The position numbers and the translations under genes are program-made. From Hymenoscyphus infarciens (lineage: Eukaryota > Ascomycota > Leotiomycetes > Helotiales > Helotiaceae): a stretch of DNA of 64,000 nucleotides. The notes below the pieces were generated by a model, which worked only from the letters and a program-made list of their open reading frames with translations, ran no database searches and had not been told where the DNA came from. Location of the stretch: assembly GCA_001414345.1 (NCBI GenBank), contig LLCB01000100.1:62001-126000 (forward strand). The letters are read 5' to 3'. Of the stretch, positions 21,886-33,443 are shown piece by piece (positions within the stretch are counted from its first letter, which is position 1; every line of letters begins with the position of its first letter).

Positions 21886-24800
21886 TCACGACTTGCTAGC
21901 CGCATTCTCCTCTTCCTCAATCAAAGGCCTAACACTATCTCGTGCCCGCAACTTATTATAAAGAGCCTGCAATTTATCATACCCAACAGCAAGATCTGGT
22001 CTCTCTGTATAAATCTCGTGCAGGATGGGGAAAACAGCATAATCGACAACGGAAATTTTCTGCGAAGCAATAAACTCATTCTCTCCCGCATAAGCTTCCC
22101 AAATCTCCATTTCCCGTTGGAAAGGCTTAGCAGTATACGGGACTGCTCGCCATCTGCTGAGCAGAGTACGGCATTGGTCGAATCGAGTAAATTGACGAGC
22201 GAGATCGGCATTGGTGGGTATTTTCGTGACAAAGGCGTAAACGCATTCGAGGTAGAACATGATAGATTGTTCTCCGATGACAGTGGACTTGCTCAAGTCG
22301 TTGTCCACAAACTTGAGTGATTGGTTCTTCGAAGACGGTGCAACGCTGTTCCTTGAGTGCCAGGTGAAAGAAGGGGATAATTTCCCCTCGACCCAGTCGA
22401 ATTCAAGTTCAGCCAGTTGAATCTTGACTCCCATGTCAGCAATCTTATCACCAGATAGATAGAGCTTGCGACTATTTGATATATGAAGCACTGTGGATCA
22501 AAGTTAGCAATGCCATTTCTGAAGGGGAAAGGTGAAAGGCACATGACCTCGAAGTTGGGGGGTTACTTACCATCAAATCCTCCACCGTAGACTCCATGCC
22601 AATCGAATTCGGAAAGGCGGTTTTCCTTTCCGAAAGCAATGAGCATTTCTTCGGCTTCGGGCGTTTTTCCGTTCAACACGGTTCTGGCCTCTTCTTTCGA
22701 TTTGGCTACAGCTCCTTGACCCCAGATTGTCATTTGATCCTTGCTCAAGAATGTACCAATATTTCGGAAAGTCAATGAGATACGACCTCCATCAAAAGCT
22801 AACTCTTCAGGTAATTTCTCGGATTCCATACGCTTGTCTGGGCGGATCGCGTGGAGCCATCTCATATTGGTGACTAGACCAACCTTGCACATACTGTTGT
22901 GTGGTAGCGGAGCGCGAACGGATTTGCGAGGAGCTGGTGTGGACCCTTCAGGAACAGGCTGTCTCTTGGTTCGGAAGGTCATCGTCCTCTGTGCACCAAG
23001 ACTGACATTCGCAATGAAAGTATTCGGTGCAATATCCAAAGTTTTGTCGCTGTGCTCTGAAATGTAATCCGTTCCATCCCGATAAAATTGTATCAATACA
23101 TGATTGACTGGGTGACCAAGTTTCTCTTCAACCTTGGATTGAATCAACGAAACAGTTTTCGTGAAAGGTAGAAGGGGAGGAGATTCATCAGCCGGGTGTC
23201 GATAAATGGGTACGCTTCCATCTTCTCCGAGTTTGCCTTGAACGCATACAAGGCGTGGAACATCACCGCCTTGATGTAACATCTTCTGCCAGCGAACCTC
23301 GTCACGAAGTCTCTCAAATATTCCATTGGCCATATCTTCCGGAAGTAGGTTTTGGATGACAGTTGTATCGCCTTCGCAAATAGGTTCCGGCTCATCCTCA
23401 ACGGCTTCCGGCACCTCTTTGACGAGCTTGGGTTCTTCTGGTACCTCTTCAACCTTTTCGACATCTATTTTCGATGCCTCTGCAACTTGCGGTACCTCTT
23501 CGACAATAGCCTTCACTTCCTCTGCCTTGTGGCTTGAGGCCGGGCGGTCGGAGATAGACTTAGATTCCTCCATTGTCTCACTTGACTTTGTCGATACTGA
23601 AATTGGACTTTCGTCACCAATAGGCTGCTCTGGTGATGATCCGAGTGAAGCGCTTGATTTTTCTTCGGACTCTGCTGAAATGGATATGCTTTCGAGTGCC
23701 TGAGTTGCTCCAATTAATCTTGCAGACGTTGGGGAAATGCTTCTCTTATGTTGTGTGGTCGAACCATTTTCGGCAATTGATGCTCTGTCGTCGGCCTTTG
23801 ATTTGGAATGACGCCTTCGAGTTTTGATCTTGGTGGGAACCCTTTCTCTTTTCTTTGCCGCTTCGACGGGTTTTGTGATTGTCTCGTCGGTTTCCGATAT
23901 CACACCAGACGGCACTGCCACCTCATCATTCACTGGCTCGGGAACAGCGCCATGCCTTGCATTACCCCTTCTTCGTATATTCATCTTCGCCATCAATGAT
24001 TCCAAACTACCGCCTTTCTCGTGTTGAGGAACTCTCACGGGGGCCTTCGCTCGTGCCTTTTCCTTGCGTTCCATGTCTTCTATCAGTTCTTCACTGCTTA
24101 TTATATCGCAACCAGTTTTTATCGTCAGTTGTTTCAATGCCTCATCATGTCTATCTTTGCTTCTGTACCCGAGGCAGTCCTCGAGAATGGTGATTGTATA
24201 TCCATGCCGAGCGGCATCCATTGCTGTTGCGAAAATACTTATATTAGTCAAGGACCCGCAGAGAAATATCTCCGTGATGAACTTGGCCCGCATAACCTGC
24301 ATAAGAGTTCCATCTTTGAATGCAGAGTAATAGCTTTTGCAGAAAATCAGGTCCTTCGATTCATCCACCCCTACAAATGCCCGTTGTGAGAAGCCGGTTC
24401 CAGGAGATCCGGGTGCGACAATGCGAGGTACTTGGCCAGGTGGAAGAGTTAGAAAGGTCTCATCCATAACAGCTTTATCGTCCACCTCGTCCGCCTCCTC
24501 GGTCCCATCTTCTACCTTCAATGTCCCATTTTGAACTTCTTGACTGTTAGTCAGAGCTATCCTGCTGTGCTGTTCGAGAAGTTTCGGTGACGGCTTTCGC
24601 GCAGAGTTACCTCGTCGTTGACCGGCTCGTCGATGGGTGGGCCTTAACTGGTCGTCCGTTATAACACATTCGCTATCTCGACGGGAGTTGTTGATGGGCC
24701 GTGAAGCTTCGAATTCACTCCGAATCCAAATAACGTTGTTTCCCGAATTTCGAAAGCGTGGAAGTAGGTGGAGGATCTTGTTTACAAAGTCCGGCGGTTC

Positions 24801-24911
24801 TTCTACTGGTAATAATCCGCCAGTGGAAATGAAATCGTTTTGTAGGTCGAGGAGGAGGAGAGCTTGACGAGTCCGCACGATGGGGAGGTTGCGTTCGTCG
24901 ATTTCAAACAT
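21886..24911 (-). CDS. Isochorismatase-like / AlkB-like dioxygenase / GST-like fusion protein
   Basis: Minus-strand gene of two exons (22571-24911 and 21886-22490, 80-bp intron) encoding 981 aa in three parts. Residues 10-285 are isochorismatase-like: LLLDLQNDF places the catalytic Asp at 22 and CKSYYSAF the Lys at 192, but the nucleophile position of the GSLTNISI segment is Ser225 instead of Cys. Residues 285-515 are a charged, disordered linker. Residues 520-725 are an AlkB-like Fe(II)/2-oxoglutarate dioxygenase with H620-S-D622, distal H687 and RISLTFR (Arg710, Arg716), so the iron and 2-oxoglutarate ligands are complete. Residues 770-981 resemble a GST-like domain. AlkB relatives demethylate nucleic acids or proteins; the substrate here is unknown. 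The start MFEIDERN follows no longer in-frame ATG. The fusion lies in one uninterrupted frame, so it is not an assembly join. Confidence 0.88.
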
Positions 24912-27161
24912 ATCCGAGAATCTGGAAAGTCGACGTTAGTATTGAAGGTCGATTTATTTGAGAAAAAGTCCGATTGTCCGTCGAGGTGCGAAGGATGATG
25001 ATCAAGAACGTCGCCAACATTACTGTGCCTGCGAATGATTGAAGAAATTGGCAGCTCACTTACGTTTATCGACCGTGTTCCAGTCTTTGTTGTGTTGCAA
25101 AGTTCATGGCAGGTAGAATATAGCCGCGATACAGGACGAAAGACACCGTCGCAGTGACACGGCATGGTTGTAAGATTCTGTAGGCAACCGGGAGTGGCAT
25201 GCAGCCTGTCGGGGTTTCAACAATTGACCAGGAGGAGAAGACCAGGAGGAGAAGACCAGGAGGAGAGGTTGCTTTGCAGGAGGTGTCCAGGGAGGAGATA
25301 GCCCTGCTGGTGGATTGTCGTGGGTTGAGTTGTACGTAGGTTGGACCAGCGTTGCGTTGTAGACGAGGGACAGGGGGGGGGGGTGGTGCTTGGTGAGAGG
25401 AGAAAGGAGAGCAGCGACTTGCTTACGTTGTAGAGCAGTGGGGCGATCATCCAGGTTGCGCATCAGCAATGGAGACTTTGGAAGCGCTGAGCTACGCTTC
25501 AACGTTTAAGCGGAAACAGGTCGGACAAAGTCCGCCAAGAAGGACTAGGACTCTGAAAAAGGAGGCGTAAAGGCGTAAAGGCGTAAAGCTACCATTTCTT
25601 ACGGCCGCAATTGTGACTTTCTAGGCCGATAAGTGTCGGAGTAGTTAAATGGCCGAATCAGGCGATTTTACAACATCTAGCCACCAAACGAGGGTGCCAA
25701 TGGGGTGGTTGGAAAGGTTGGAAAGTTGGGCGGTGAGTGCTTTTTCGGCTGCAGTGAGTATGCAAGTCGGGAGAAAGTTCTTCTTTGGGGAACTCACGAG
25801 GACTTGATGAAGCAACCAACCTTGAACGGCCAACGCTCCCTTCACCGGCCTTCACCCCAGCGGTTCCTCCCTCGAAGTCCCTCATGAATTTAAAGATCCG
25901 AACGCCTTGAAGATCACACAATCTTGGCGAGGCGAGATATTTAGGGAAAATGACAATCAAACAGCATGAACATTGCAACTCCCCTAGCCAATAAATCTCG
26001 TTGATACCTCGTATCATCTTTTGTGTTGCATGAACCTTCTTCTCGCTACCAGTACCATTGTTCTCTGTGGCTTCCATTACTCTCGTACCAAAGTCTATTC
26101 CCTCAGGACAAATGAGTTTGAGATGTTGCATGCGGACACGACAACATCAGGCGACTAAAACTTGAAGGGATTCGCAAATATAGGCTGGGGAAATCGCATA
26201 TTAATGTCCTAACGTGGCTCGAACGCCACAACAGCCAACGATGATCAAAATCGAATACGATGGAGAAAGCAGAAGACGATTTCATTTGATAAGATCGATA
26301 TCTGGACAACGCAGAGGTCACAAGCCCTCAAGCGGTTGGTGGGCCTGAACGAAAGTAGGAGTAAGAAGCCGCTGCCGTTGATCAGGAAGGGGATGATCTA
26401 TCTCGGATGACGAACTAAATTTCTGATGATCTGCATACTTTCTTTCCAAAATCCAGGGGATGTCACGCATTGTCAGCTTGCGAGGATATTTATCCAAAGG
26501 AACTTGCCGTGTTGCAAATTTGTTATCCGATGCCTCGCATCTCACTTCGCAACTTTGTGCTCATCTTGACTGCAGGATGCATTAACTTACTCGCTTCATT
26601 CCTAACCACGAATTCGAAATGAACTCCAAAAATGCATCCTCCGTCCGCGAAACCTGGCGAAAGATTAAAAAAGAGCGGTAAAACAACAGAGAGTAGTGGA
26701 GAATAGGTACTTCTGGGTAATTCCCTTCTGAGAAATGCCTGAGCCTGTTCGAAAGATGAAGTGGGGAGAATTGCGAATTGGAAATAGAGTTTCGCTAACT
26801 GTCTTTCATTAGATTGTTCTGTGAGTGTAACGCTGAAGCAATTGCCAAATCACAAACAGCCTTGCTGATGGTCGATTCGTAAGGATGCAGTTAATCAATC
26901 TCGCAGACCCTCTCTCACCCAATCAACAGAGAATTAAATAGCGACAACCGAAGAGAACCGTCTCGGTTGACGCGTCAAGTCCGTCGCCCCGACGCCCCCT
27001 GCCAGCCAAGAATGACAGTGGCCTTGCAAATGATGAGCCGTTTGAGACGGCTCGTCCCTTAAGGAACCGTTGGCGTCGCATGCAGCAAAAGAGGTCAGAT
27101 GTTAAAGGTTACAGGCCAAGAGTTGGAAAAAGGGGGGCAGGTTGCTTCAGGTCGGCGAACA

Positions 27162-27168
27162 TATAAAT
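27162..27168 (+). promoter_or_regulatory. Orphan TATA box
   Basis: TATAAAT is followed 90-130 bp later by a CA/A-rich stretch (27265-27290) that looks like a fungal 5' leader, yet no open frame with recognisable features follows. It may belong to a noncoding transcript, a decayed gene, or be chance. Confidence 0.3.
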
Positions 27169-27594
27169 GGAGAACTGCCGGGTAATGAATAAATAGAGAT
27201 CAGTGTGGGAGGTCTGAGATGGGAATGTGGTTACACATACATTAACCTTACATCAAGTACTCAAACACAACAGAAAGCAACAAATAGACTTCGTAAACCC
27301 GCGAATCATCGTTGAGGAATGAATCTGGCCCTACGATAATTAGCTGCCGGATTTAATATATTCGTTGGAACGGGATTTTCATCCTCGATGAGGAACACAA
27401 TCCGTCAGGAACAGCACCGGTTAGGAACTTTCGATGAGCTTCTTTGAAATCCACTGGATTGAATTAACCAACATTAGCCCCATTAGCCATACTTCGTGCT
27501 CTCAACCCTCTGCGCACAGAACACTGGAAGGTTTTAGTAGCAGCTGTGTAGTTCCAACAACAAAGTTCGACCACCCTCTCAAAATTAGCAGTAA

Positions 27595-27775
27595 ATAGAT
27601 ACCTCGTTCTCGTTGTTCCAACCCTACAGCGCAATCCAAAGTAGCAACTTAGATAGTTGGAGCAATTGAAGTAGATCGTTCCAAAAGAGCTGATAATTTA
27701 AAATGTTCCAGGTAGAACAACTCACTTGAGCTACCTAGAAGTTTGGAACAACGAGAATTAGATAGGTAGGTACGA
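27595..27775. repeat. Short inverted repeat, possible MITE remnant
   Basis: TCTCGTTGTTCCAA at 27609-27622 is exactly reversed at 27743-27756, and flanks ATAGATACC and ATAGGTAGG extend the match outward imperfectly. The spacer is 120 bp. A related GTTCCAACAAC copy lies just upstream at 27551. Confidence 0.45.
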
Positions 27776-29210
27776 AGTAAACAATCTACTGCTCCTTTTT
27801 CTACTGCTCCTTTTTCGTGAGTAACCGAGTGATGCTCAAGCTTAATGTCTAGAGCTTCATGGTTCACCAACATGGGACTCCCTCCACGGATAAATCCAGA
27901 AACCGTAAATGCATAGTCATATAAGGAACTTTCCTCAATACTCGAGGATGCCAACATTTGCATTGCGTTGTTATCGGCAGTTTGCAGGACGAACTTCTGG
28001 AAACATCGGATACCACTTGGCATCGAACAAATGAATTCTCACCGTTGACCTGAGGCTCTAAAATCTCAAATTTACATTCGTTTTCGGTCCCTCTTCTTTC
28101 ACTCGCTCCTTCCCTCCCGAGATATCGCCACGTTTGAATTGGAAACCATCTCCTTCGAGTTGATTATCGCTTCCTCAATTGACTTTGAGGAGTAAAACTC
28201 TAGCCTCCAAATTCGAATTGACCTCATATAGCCATAAAAATACTTACTACCTAGGTAGATAACCTACCCACGCTCAAGGTTCAAGATATCTCCAACCATG
28301 TCAATATTCGAGAGGTATTTCGTAACTCGATTCGGTTATTTCTTTGATGCTCCTGGAGTACATCTTCGTCTTCCAATGTGTCTGGACTCTGGGTATTGAC
28401 ACTTCGAGCTTAGCATTCTTGGGGTGTATGGTCGTGCTTTCACACATTACAGTACAGGAGATTTTAACAACGGATTCCTCAATTAGGCGACACCCTTCAT
28501 TTTTTTTTACCCAGCACCAAAGGAACCTAGAAATCGCTCGTTCCTCTCCCCTTATCTCTTATAAACAAGATCGATTTTGAGGGAAGGAACGAGTCGAAGG
28601 ACTGTTATGTTCGTGACGCAATCTGGCCATTCTTCTGTTGGAAAATTGCCTTCTCGTCAAAGTACAATCATCGGCGGAAGGAACGATGGGACGAAGCTCG
28701 GAGAAGTTCGGATACACCTTCCAATTTGTCCCAGGCTGTATGGAAGGAACGATTCTCACACGTGACCAGAACGTGACTAAAATGTGATTGCTCTCCTTCT
28801 TTCCGGGATCATGGGATGCCGAGATTTCTATCCGATTTCCCACCAATCCTCTTCAAGGTGGACGTAATATCCACCAAAGATAACCCCGCACCCCACGAAA
28901 CGCGGGGCCCCTCATTGATATCTTCTATGACCACATCTACTTCGTAAGCCTTCAAGATGAGGGATGTGTAGTCCTATTATTTGATGCCGAGAGTCCCGAA
29001 AAGGGATGGTTTGTTGATTTGTTCTTTGTCCCTTTAATACGTCTTTTGCTTTCTACAATTCCAAGTTTTCCCGCCTGAAGAATTGACTTGTTCAATTTAC
29101 ATTCTGGTTAGACTCAAATCATCACTAGAACTGTACTTTTTACTTACTTGCTTCTTGATTTGACTCTACCAAGAACTCACAAGTACAAGCCTGGTTCTTG
29201 GAAATCCAAA

Positions 29211-30549
29211 ATGTCAATCCATCTAATAATCATCGGTGCCGGCCTAGCAGGTCTCTCCGCAGGTCTCTCAACCAGACTAGCAAACCCAGAGCACAAAGTC
29301 ACCATTTTAGAATCCGTTAAAGAACTCGAAGAAGTCGGCGTAAGCCCCCTCCCCTCCCTTCCAAACAAACAAAAAAAACTAAAACTTCCACCAGGCTGGC
29401 CTACAACTAACACCAAATGCCACTCGTCTCTTCAAACCATGGGGAATCTACGATCGTCTCCTCTCCGATGCAACTTTCCCTCAGACTTTGAATGTCCGTC
29501 GATACGATGGCACCAAAGTGTTATCCACCACCGAGAAATTCCAAGACCAGATTGCTGAACGGTACAACGCGCCGTTTTGGGGAATGCACCGTTCAGACCT
29601 TCAAAAAGCAATGGTAGATCGCTGTAAAGAGCTAGGAGTAACTTTCCGTCTCTCCTCCCGTGTCACATCCGTGGATTTCGAAAACGCACAAGTTACCATT
29701 GAAGGCGGAGAGAAAATTCACGGAGATGTGGTGTTGTGTACTGAAGGACTTTGGAGTACGACTCGCAGCCAATTTCTGGGGAAAGCAAGTCCGGCTGTCT
29801 TGACAGGCGATTTGGCGTACAGGATTGTGATCGAGACGGCAAATTTGACGGGAGAGGACGCAGAGGAATTGAGGAAGTTTATTGCTGATAGACATGTTAA
29901 TTTTTGGATTGGGGCGGAGACACATGTTGTCGCGTACACGATGCGTGCTGGAGCTATCTACAACATCGTCTTGTTGTGTCCGGATAACTTACCTGAGGGG
30001 GTTAGTAAGAGTGAGGGTGATATCGAGGAGATGAAGGCTCTGTTTGATGGTTGGGATCCGGTTTTGAGAATGTTTTTGGGACAGGTGAAGAGGGTTGCGA
30101 AGTGGAAGTTGATGTATCATCCTCCGCTGCCGGAGTGGTGTAATGAGAAGGGAACCTTTTGGATGGCGGGTGATTCTTGTCATCCGATGCTGCCTTACCT
30201 TGCACAAGGTGCGAATTCTTCTCTTGAAGATGGAGCTGTTTTGGGGTATTTGTTGGGAAAGGTGAGCCAGGAGACGAAAAAGGAGCAGCTTCCTAAAGCT
30301 TCGAAGTTGTATCAAAAATTGAGGAAGGGGAGGGGAGAAAGGATACAAAAAGAGACGTTCAAGCAAAGGGATGATTTCCATATGCCTGACGGGGAGAAAC
30401 AGAAGGAGAGAGATAAGGTGTTTGAGAAGGGATGGGATGGGGATCATGATTTCCCTAGTAGATGGCAATGTTCGAGGGCTCAGAGGTGGCTGTACGGGTA
30501 CGATAGTTACAAGGAGGCAGAAGAAGCTTTTCAGAAGGAACAGTTTTGA
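29211..30549 (+). CDS. FAD-dependent monooxygenase (salicylate hydroxylase-like)
   Basis: Class A flavoprotein monooxygenase that hydroxylates aromatic substrates using NAD(P)H and O2. Two exons, 29211-29339 and 29395-30549, with a 55-bp intron, give 427 aa. The Rossmann motif GAGLAG (residues 9-14) binds the FAD ADP moiety, LESVKELEEVGAGLQLTPNATR follows as in salicylate hydroxylases, and the second FAD segment AGDSCHPMLPYLAQGANSSLEDG lies at about residue 300. The N-terminus has no clear signal or membrane segment, so it is probably cytosolic. It is followed in the same direction by a dienoyl-CoA isomerase gene 289 bp away and then by a regulator, suggesting a small catabolic or secondary-metabolite cluster. 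The exact aromatic substrate cannot be told from sequence. Confidence 0.88.
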
Positions 30550-30838
30550 AAGAGATAGAGATACTTCAGTTCCAAAGTTATTTTCAAATCGGTGGTTTTG
30601 GAGTCTCGGTCGGCCCGCGATCGGAATATCTATTGCCCGCTATACCTCGGCATCTCCCCAGATTACTCTCCTGCTTGACTCTGATATCAGCTTCACACCT
30701 TTGACAAACTTCTATACAAGTTGAGGGGAAGCACAGCTATCGACTCTTGCTAATCAGTCAGTATCTCCTATCTTGGGGCCCCCTATCATATTTCAAACAA
30801 CACAATAGCCTTGCAAATCAAACATCAAATCCTACACA

Positions 30839-31717
30839 ATGGCGACCTACAAGCACTTCATAGTCGAGACGCCAGCACCATATGTCGCCCACGTCCAAAT
30901 CAATCGTCCCCAAAAGCTCAATTCCTTCATTGAAGAGATGTGGGTTGAGATGAAGACTGTCTTCGAAACACTATCACTCTCCCCCGATGTTCGAGCCATA
31001 ATCCTATCAGGCGCCGGAGAACGTGCCTTCACTTCAGGCCTCGATGTGCAAGCAGCAAGCCAAGTTCGACATGCCGGAAGTGATGCAGCAAGAAGAGCTA
31101 TGGCCATCAGAAGAGATGTCGAAGAATTCCAAAACTGCATTAGCAGCATTGAGAAATGCGAGAAGCGTAAGCAAAGCCCTACCTCTGCAGAATGTTGACC
31201 TGGCTAACGAAGTAATATTACAGCTGTCATCTGCGTTATGCACGGCATCAGCTTCGGTCTGGCTATCGACATCTGCACTTCTGCCGACATCCGAATTTGC
31301 TCCGCCGATGTTAAGTTGGCGGTCAAGGAGGTAGACGTTGGACTTGCCGCAGATATCGGTACTCTCTCCCGCTTACCACGAGTCGTTGGTTCCTTTTCCT
31401 GGGTCAAAGAAGTCAGCTTGTCTGCTCGAGTCTTCGGTGCTGAGGAGGCCCTCCGTGTTGGATTCGTCAGTTATGTTCAGGAGAATAAGGCGGCGGCTTT
31501 GGGCAAGGCATTGGATATTGCAAAGTTGCTTTCCGAGAAAAGCCCTATCGCTGTGCAAGGCACAAAGGAGTTGTTGAACCACGCAAAGGACAATAAGTTG
31601 GCGGATAGCTTGCGGTATACCGGTGTTTGGAACAGCGTTGGTATTCAAACAAGTGACGTTGAGAGAGCGATGATGAGTGGCTTGAAGAAGACCAAACCTA
31701 GGTTTGAGAAGCTATAA
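30839..31717 (+). CDS. Delta(3,5)-Delta(2,4)-dienoyl-CoA isomerase (enoyl-CoA hydratase family)
   Basis: Crotonase-fold enzyme that shifts conjugated double bonds of dienoyl-CoA during beta-oxidation of unsaturated fatty acids. Exons 30839-31166 and 31224-31717 (57-bp intron with CTAAC branch site) give 273 aa. The three acidic residues of mammalian ECH1 are present with the same spacing: Asp125 in GLAIDI, Glu145 in VKEVDVG and Asp153 in GLAADIGTL, separating this gene from ordinary enoyl-CoA hydratases. The oxyanion-hole regions RAFTSGLDV and HGISFG are recognisable. The C-terminus is FEKL, close to but not matching the peroxisomal SKL-type signal, so location is uncertain. It lies between a monooxygenase and a converging regulator gene 123 bp away. 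Confidence 0.88.
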
Positions 31718-31839
31718 GCTATGAGGATCGATTGATACACCATATACCCTAAAGTCTGATCAGTATCAGAAGCTGAGATGTAATTACACATAGAATGCGC
31801 ATGGATAAGCGCAGTGGCCATTGCCATAATTATCAGCTA

Positions 31840-33201
31840 TCATATGCTATCAACTGTCGTGGCAGCAGAGAGCAACTCACAACTACCATCAACTCGTCTC
31901 CTCCATGCCTTGACCCAGCACACATACTCTTCCATTTCCAAATCCACTTTGAACAGTCTTTTCTCTTCTTTTATTGCTCCATCTTCCATATCCTCCTCTT
32001 CTCTTTCAATAATCCATCTCAACACCTCAACCAAGAGTAAGACATCATGCACCCTCTCCTGCCTCACACTCCTAATAATCTCAAACGCCTTCCTCCTCAA
32101 CACGCCATCTCTACATTTCTGAGCAACGAAAAACAAAGGTTGCACAACCCCAATATCAAGAATACGACAAGGACCATGTCTTGGCTTCGTGAAATCCGCA
32201 TGTGCAGTCTCCATCACTGCTGTTGAGAGTTTTAAAACATGTCCGAAAGATACAAGATGTTCATTATACAGTTCTTCGTTGCCTTGAAAATATGTTGCCA
32301 TTTGGATCTCGGCTACGAGATGATGAATATGTAGGATTTTGATGCCGCCTAGGGATATAGGGTCTGTGGTGAGATTGCAAGTTGTAAAGTTTTCGAAAAG
32401 TATTTTCCAGGATTGGAGTTGGGCTTTGAGTGCTGAAAGCTCTGCTACTATGTGGGGTGGGAGTGGCGAGTAAGGAAGCCTCCTCTTTGGTGTTGTGTTT
32501 CTGCGGAAGAGGGTGCTCATTTCGGTAATGATTGAAGTGAGTGTTTTTCGTGCTTGTGCTATATTGGAAAATAGTCGGGGCAGGGTTTGGAGTCTTAGAG
32601 GGGCATGAGTGCGTGTGGTGATATTTGAGTTGAAGTCAAGCCTTGAAAGCGCATTGATGAGATGGCTGAATTCATCATCATCGTTTAATTCGTTTCCAAG
32701 ATGTAGCGTCGTCTCATTATACGAAAATTGCTTCGCAGATATCATCGTCGAAATCCCCCTCCGAGTGGAGAAAAGCTCCTGTTCGACAGGTCGATCCCTC
32801 AAAATCGCAAAAGCACTTTTGAGATGTATCTGTACCCGATCATCTCGTCCTTGAAGATCATCAATAGTTATGAAAAGTAAACTTCCCATGATGGCAAGTT
32901 TCCAGCTTTGTTCGGAAGTATCAAGTCTTTGGTTGAGTTCTTGAATAGAGAGGTTGTATTGTTTCAAGGTATACTCGAGACTTGCTTCTCTTGAAGTTGT
33001 TAGGGGCTTTGAGGGGTTCTGAGCTCGTCCTATTGCGCCGATTGCTAGGACGGCGTGGAGTATGCATATTTCTGTGCATGCTGCTCGGAGGATTACTCGC
33101 TCCCAGAGGCTGGTTTCGAAATAGGGGGAGAATTCTTTGGTGCATACTGTGCGGAAATAGTCGAAGTGGGTAAGGTCTGCGCTACTTAGTGGTGGTAGCA
33201 T
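31840..33201 (-). CDS. Fungal-specific regulator, N-terminally truncated Zn2Cys6 type
   Basis: Minus-strand frame of 453 aa starting at MLPPLSSADL. The body is the helical fungal transcription factor domain (for example TSLWERVILRAACTE followed by AVLAIGAIGRA), usually found C-terminal to a Zn2Cys6 DNA-binding cluster. In the same frame upstream (33202-33378) are 59 codons holding the last four cysteines of such a cluster, KCDEIKPSCSQC then SKTGRKCDF. This is immediately preceded by an in-frame TGA at 33379-33381, and no sequence for the first CX2C half is found before the neighbouring gene at 33444. The protein may be made from Met33201 without a zinc cluster, or the gene may be a 5'-truncated pseudogene. 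Genomic position suggests it once regulated the adjacent monooxygenase and isomerase genes. Confidence 0.75.
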   Translation of the reverse strand: MLPPLSSADLTHFDYFRTVCTKEFSPYFETSLWERVILRAACTEICILHAVLAIGAIGRAQNPSKPLTTSREASLEYTLKQYNLSIQELNQRLDTSEQSWKLAIMGSLLFITIDDLQGRDDRVQIHLKSAFAILRDRPVEQELFSTRRGISTMISAKQFSYNETTLHLGNELNDDDEFSHLINALSRLDFNSNITTRTHAPLRLQTLPRLFSNIAQARKTLTSIITEMSTLFRRNTTPKRRLPYSPLPPHIVAELSALKAQLQSWKILFENFTTCNLTTDPISLGGIKILHIHHLVAEIQMATYFQGNEELYNEHLVSFGHVLKLSTAVMETAHADFTKPRHGPCRILDIGVVQPLFFVAQKCRDGVLRRKAFEIIRSVRQERVHDVLLLVEVLRWIIEREEEDMEDGAIKEEKRLFKVDLEMEEYVCWVKAWRRRVDGSCELLSAATTVDSI

Positions 33202-33443
33202 GCATGGCTGTTGAATGATTTTGGTGGTAGGAGATCCATTCGCTCTTCCGCCGTGGAACGGGGGTCCATATATTCCTGTTATTGGACCTTGTTCAATGTA
33301 TGTCGGTAAAGAGAGGAAGTCACATTTTCGTCCAGTCTTGGAGCATTGAGAGCAGGACGGTTTGATCTCATCACACTTTCAACACACTTCTACTCTTCAT
33401 TTCCTCATCCAATGCATCCAATACATCCAATACCTTCACGAAA

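Larger units (their letters stand above)
24912..29210. other. 4.3-kb region without a recognised gene
   Basis: Upstream part is the promoter of the fusion gene. Frames at 25104-25502, 25658-26131 and 26318-26545 (minus) and 27649-28023 (minus) are open but have no family features, and I do not call them. Structured items are an inverted repeat at 27595-27775, a TATA box with no following gene at 27162, a hairpin GAGCCGT/ACGGCTC at 27037-27055, and three copies of GGAAGGAACGA between 28580 and 28755. Confidence 0.45.

Noticed and set aside
25658..26131. 157-codon minus-strand open frame
   Set aside because: Protein-like only in parts, no recognisable family, mixed composition; not enough to call a gene.
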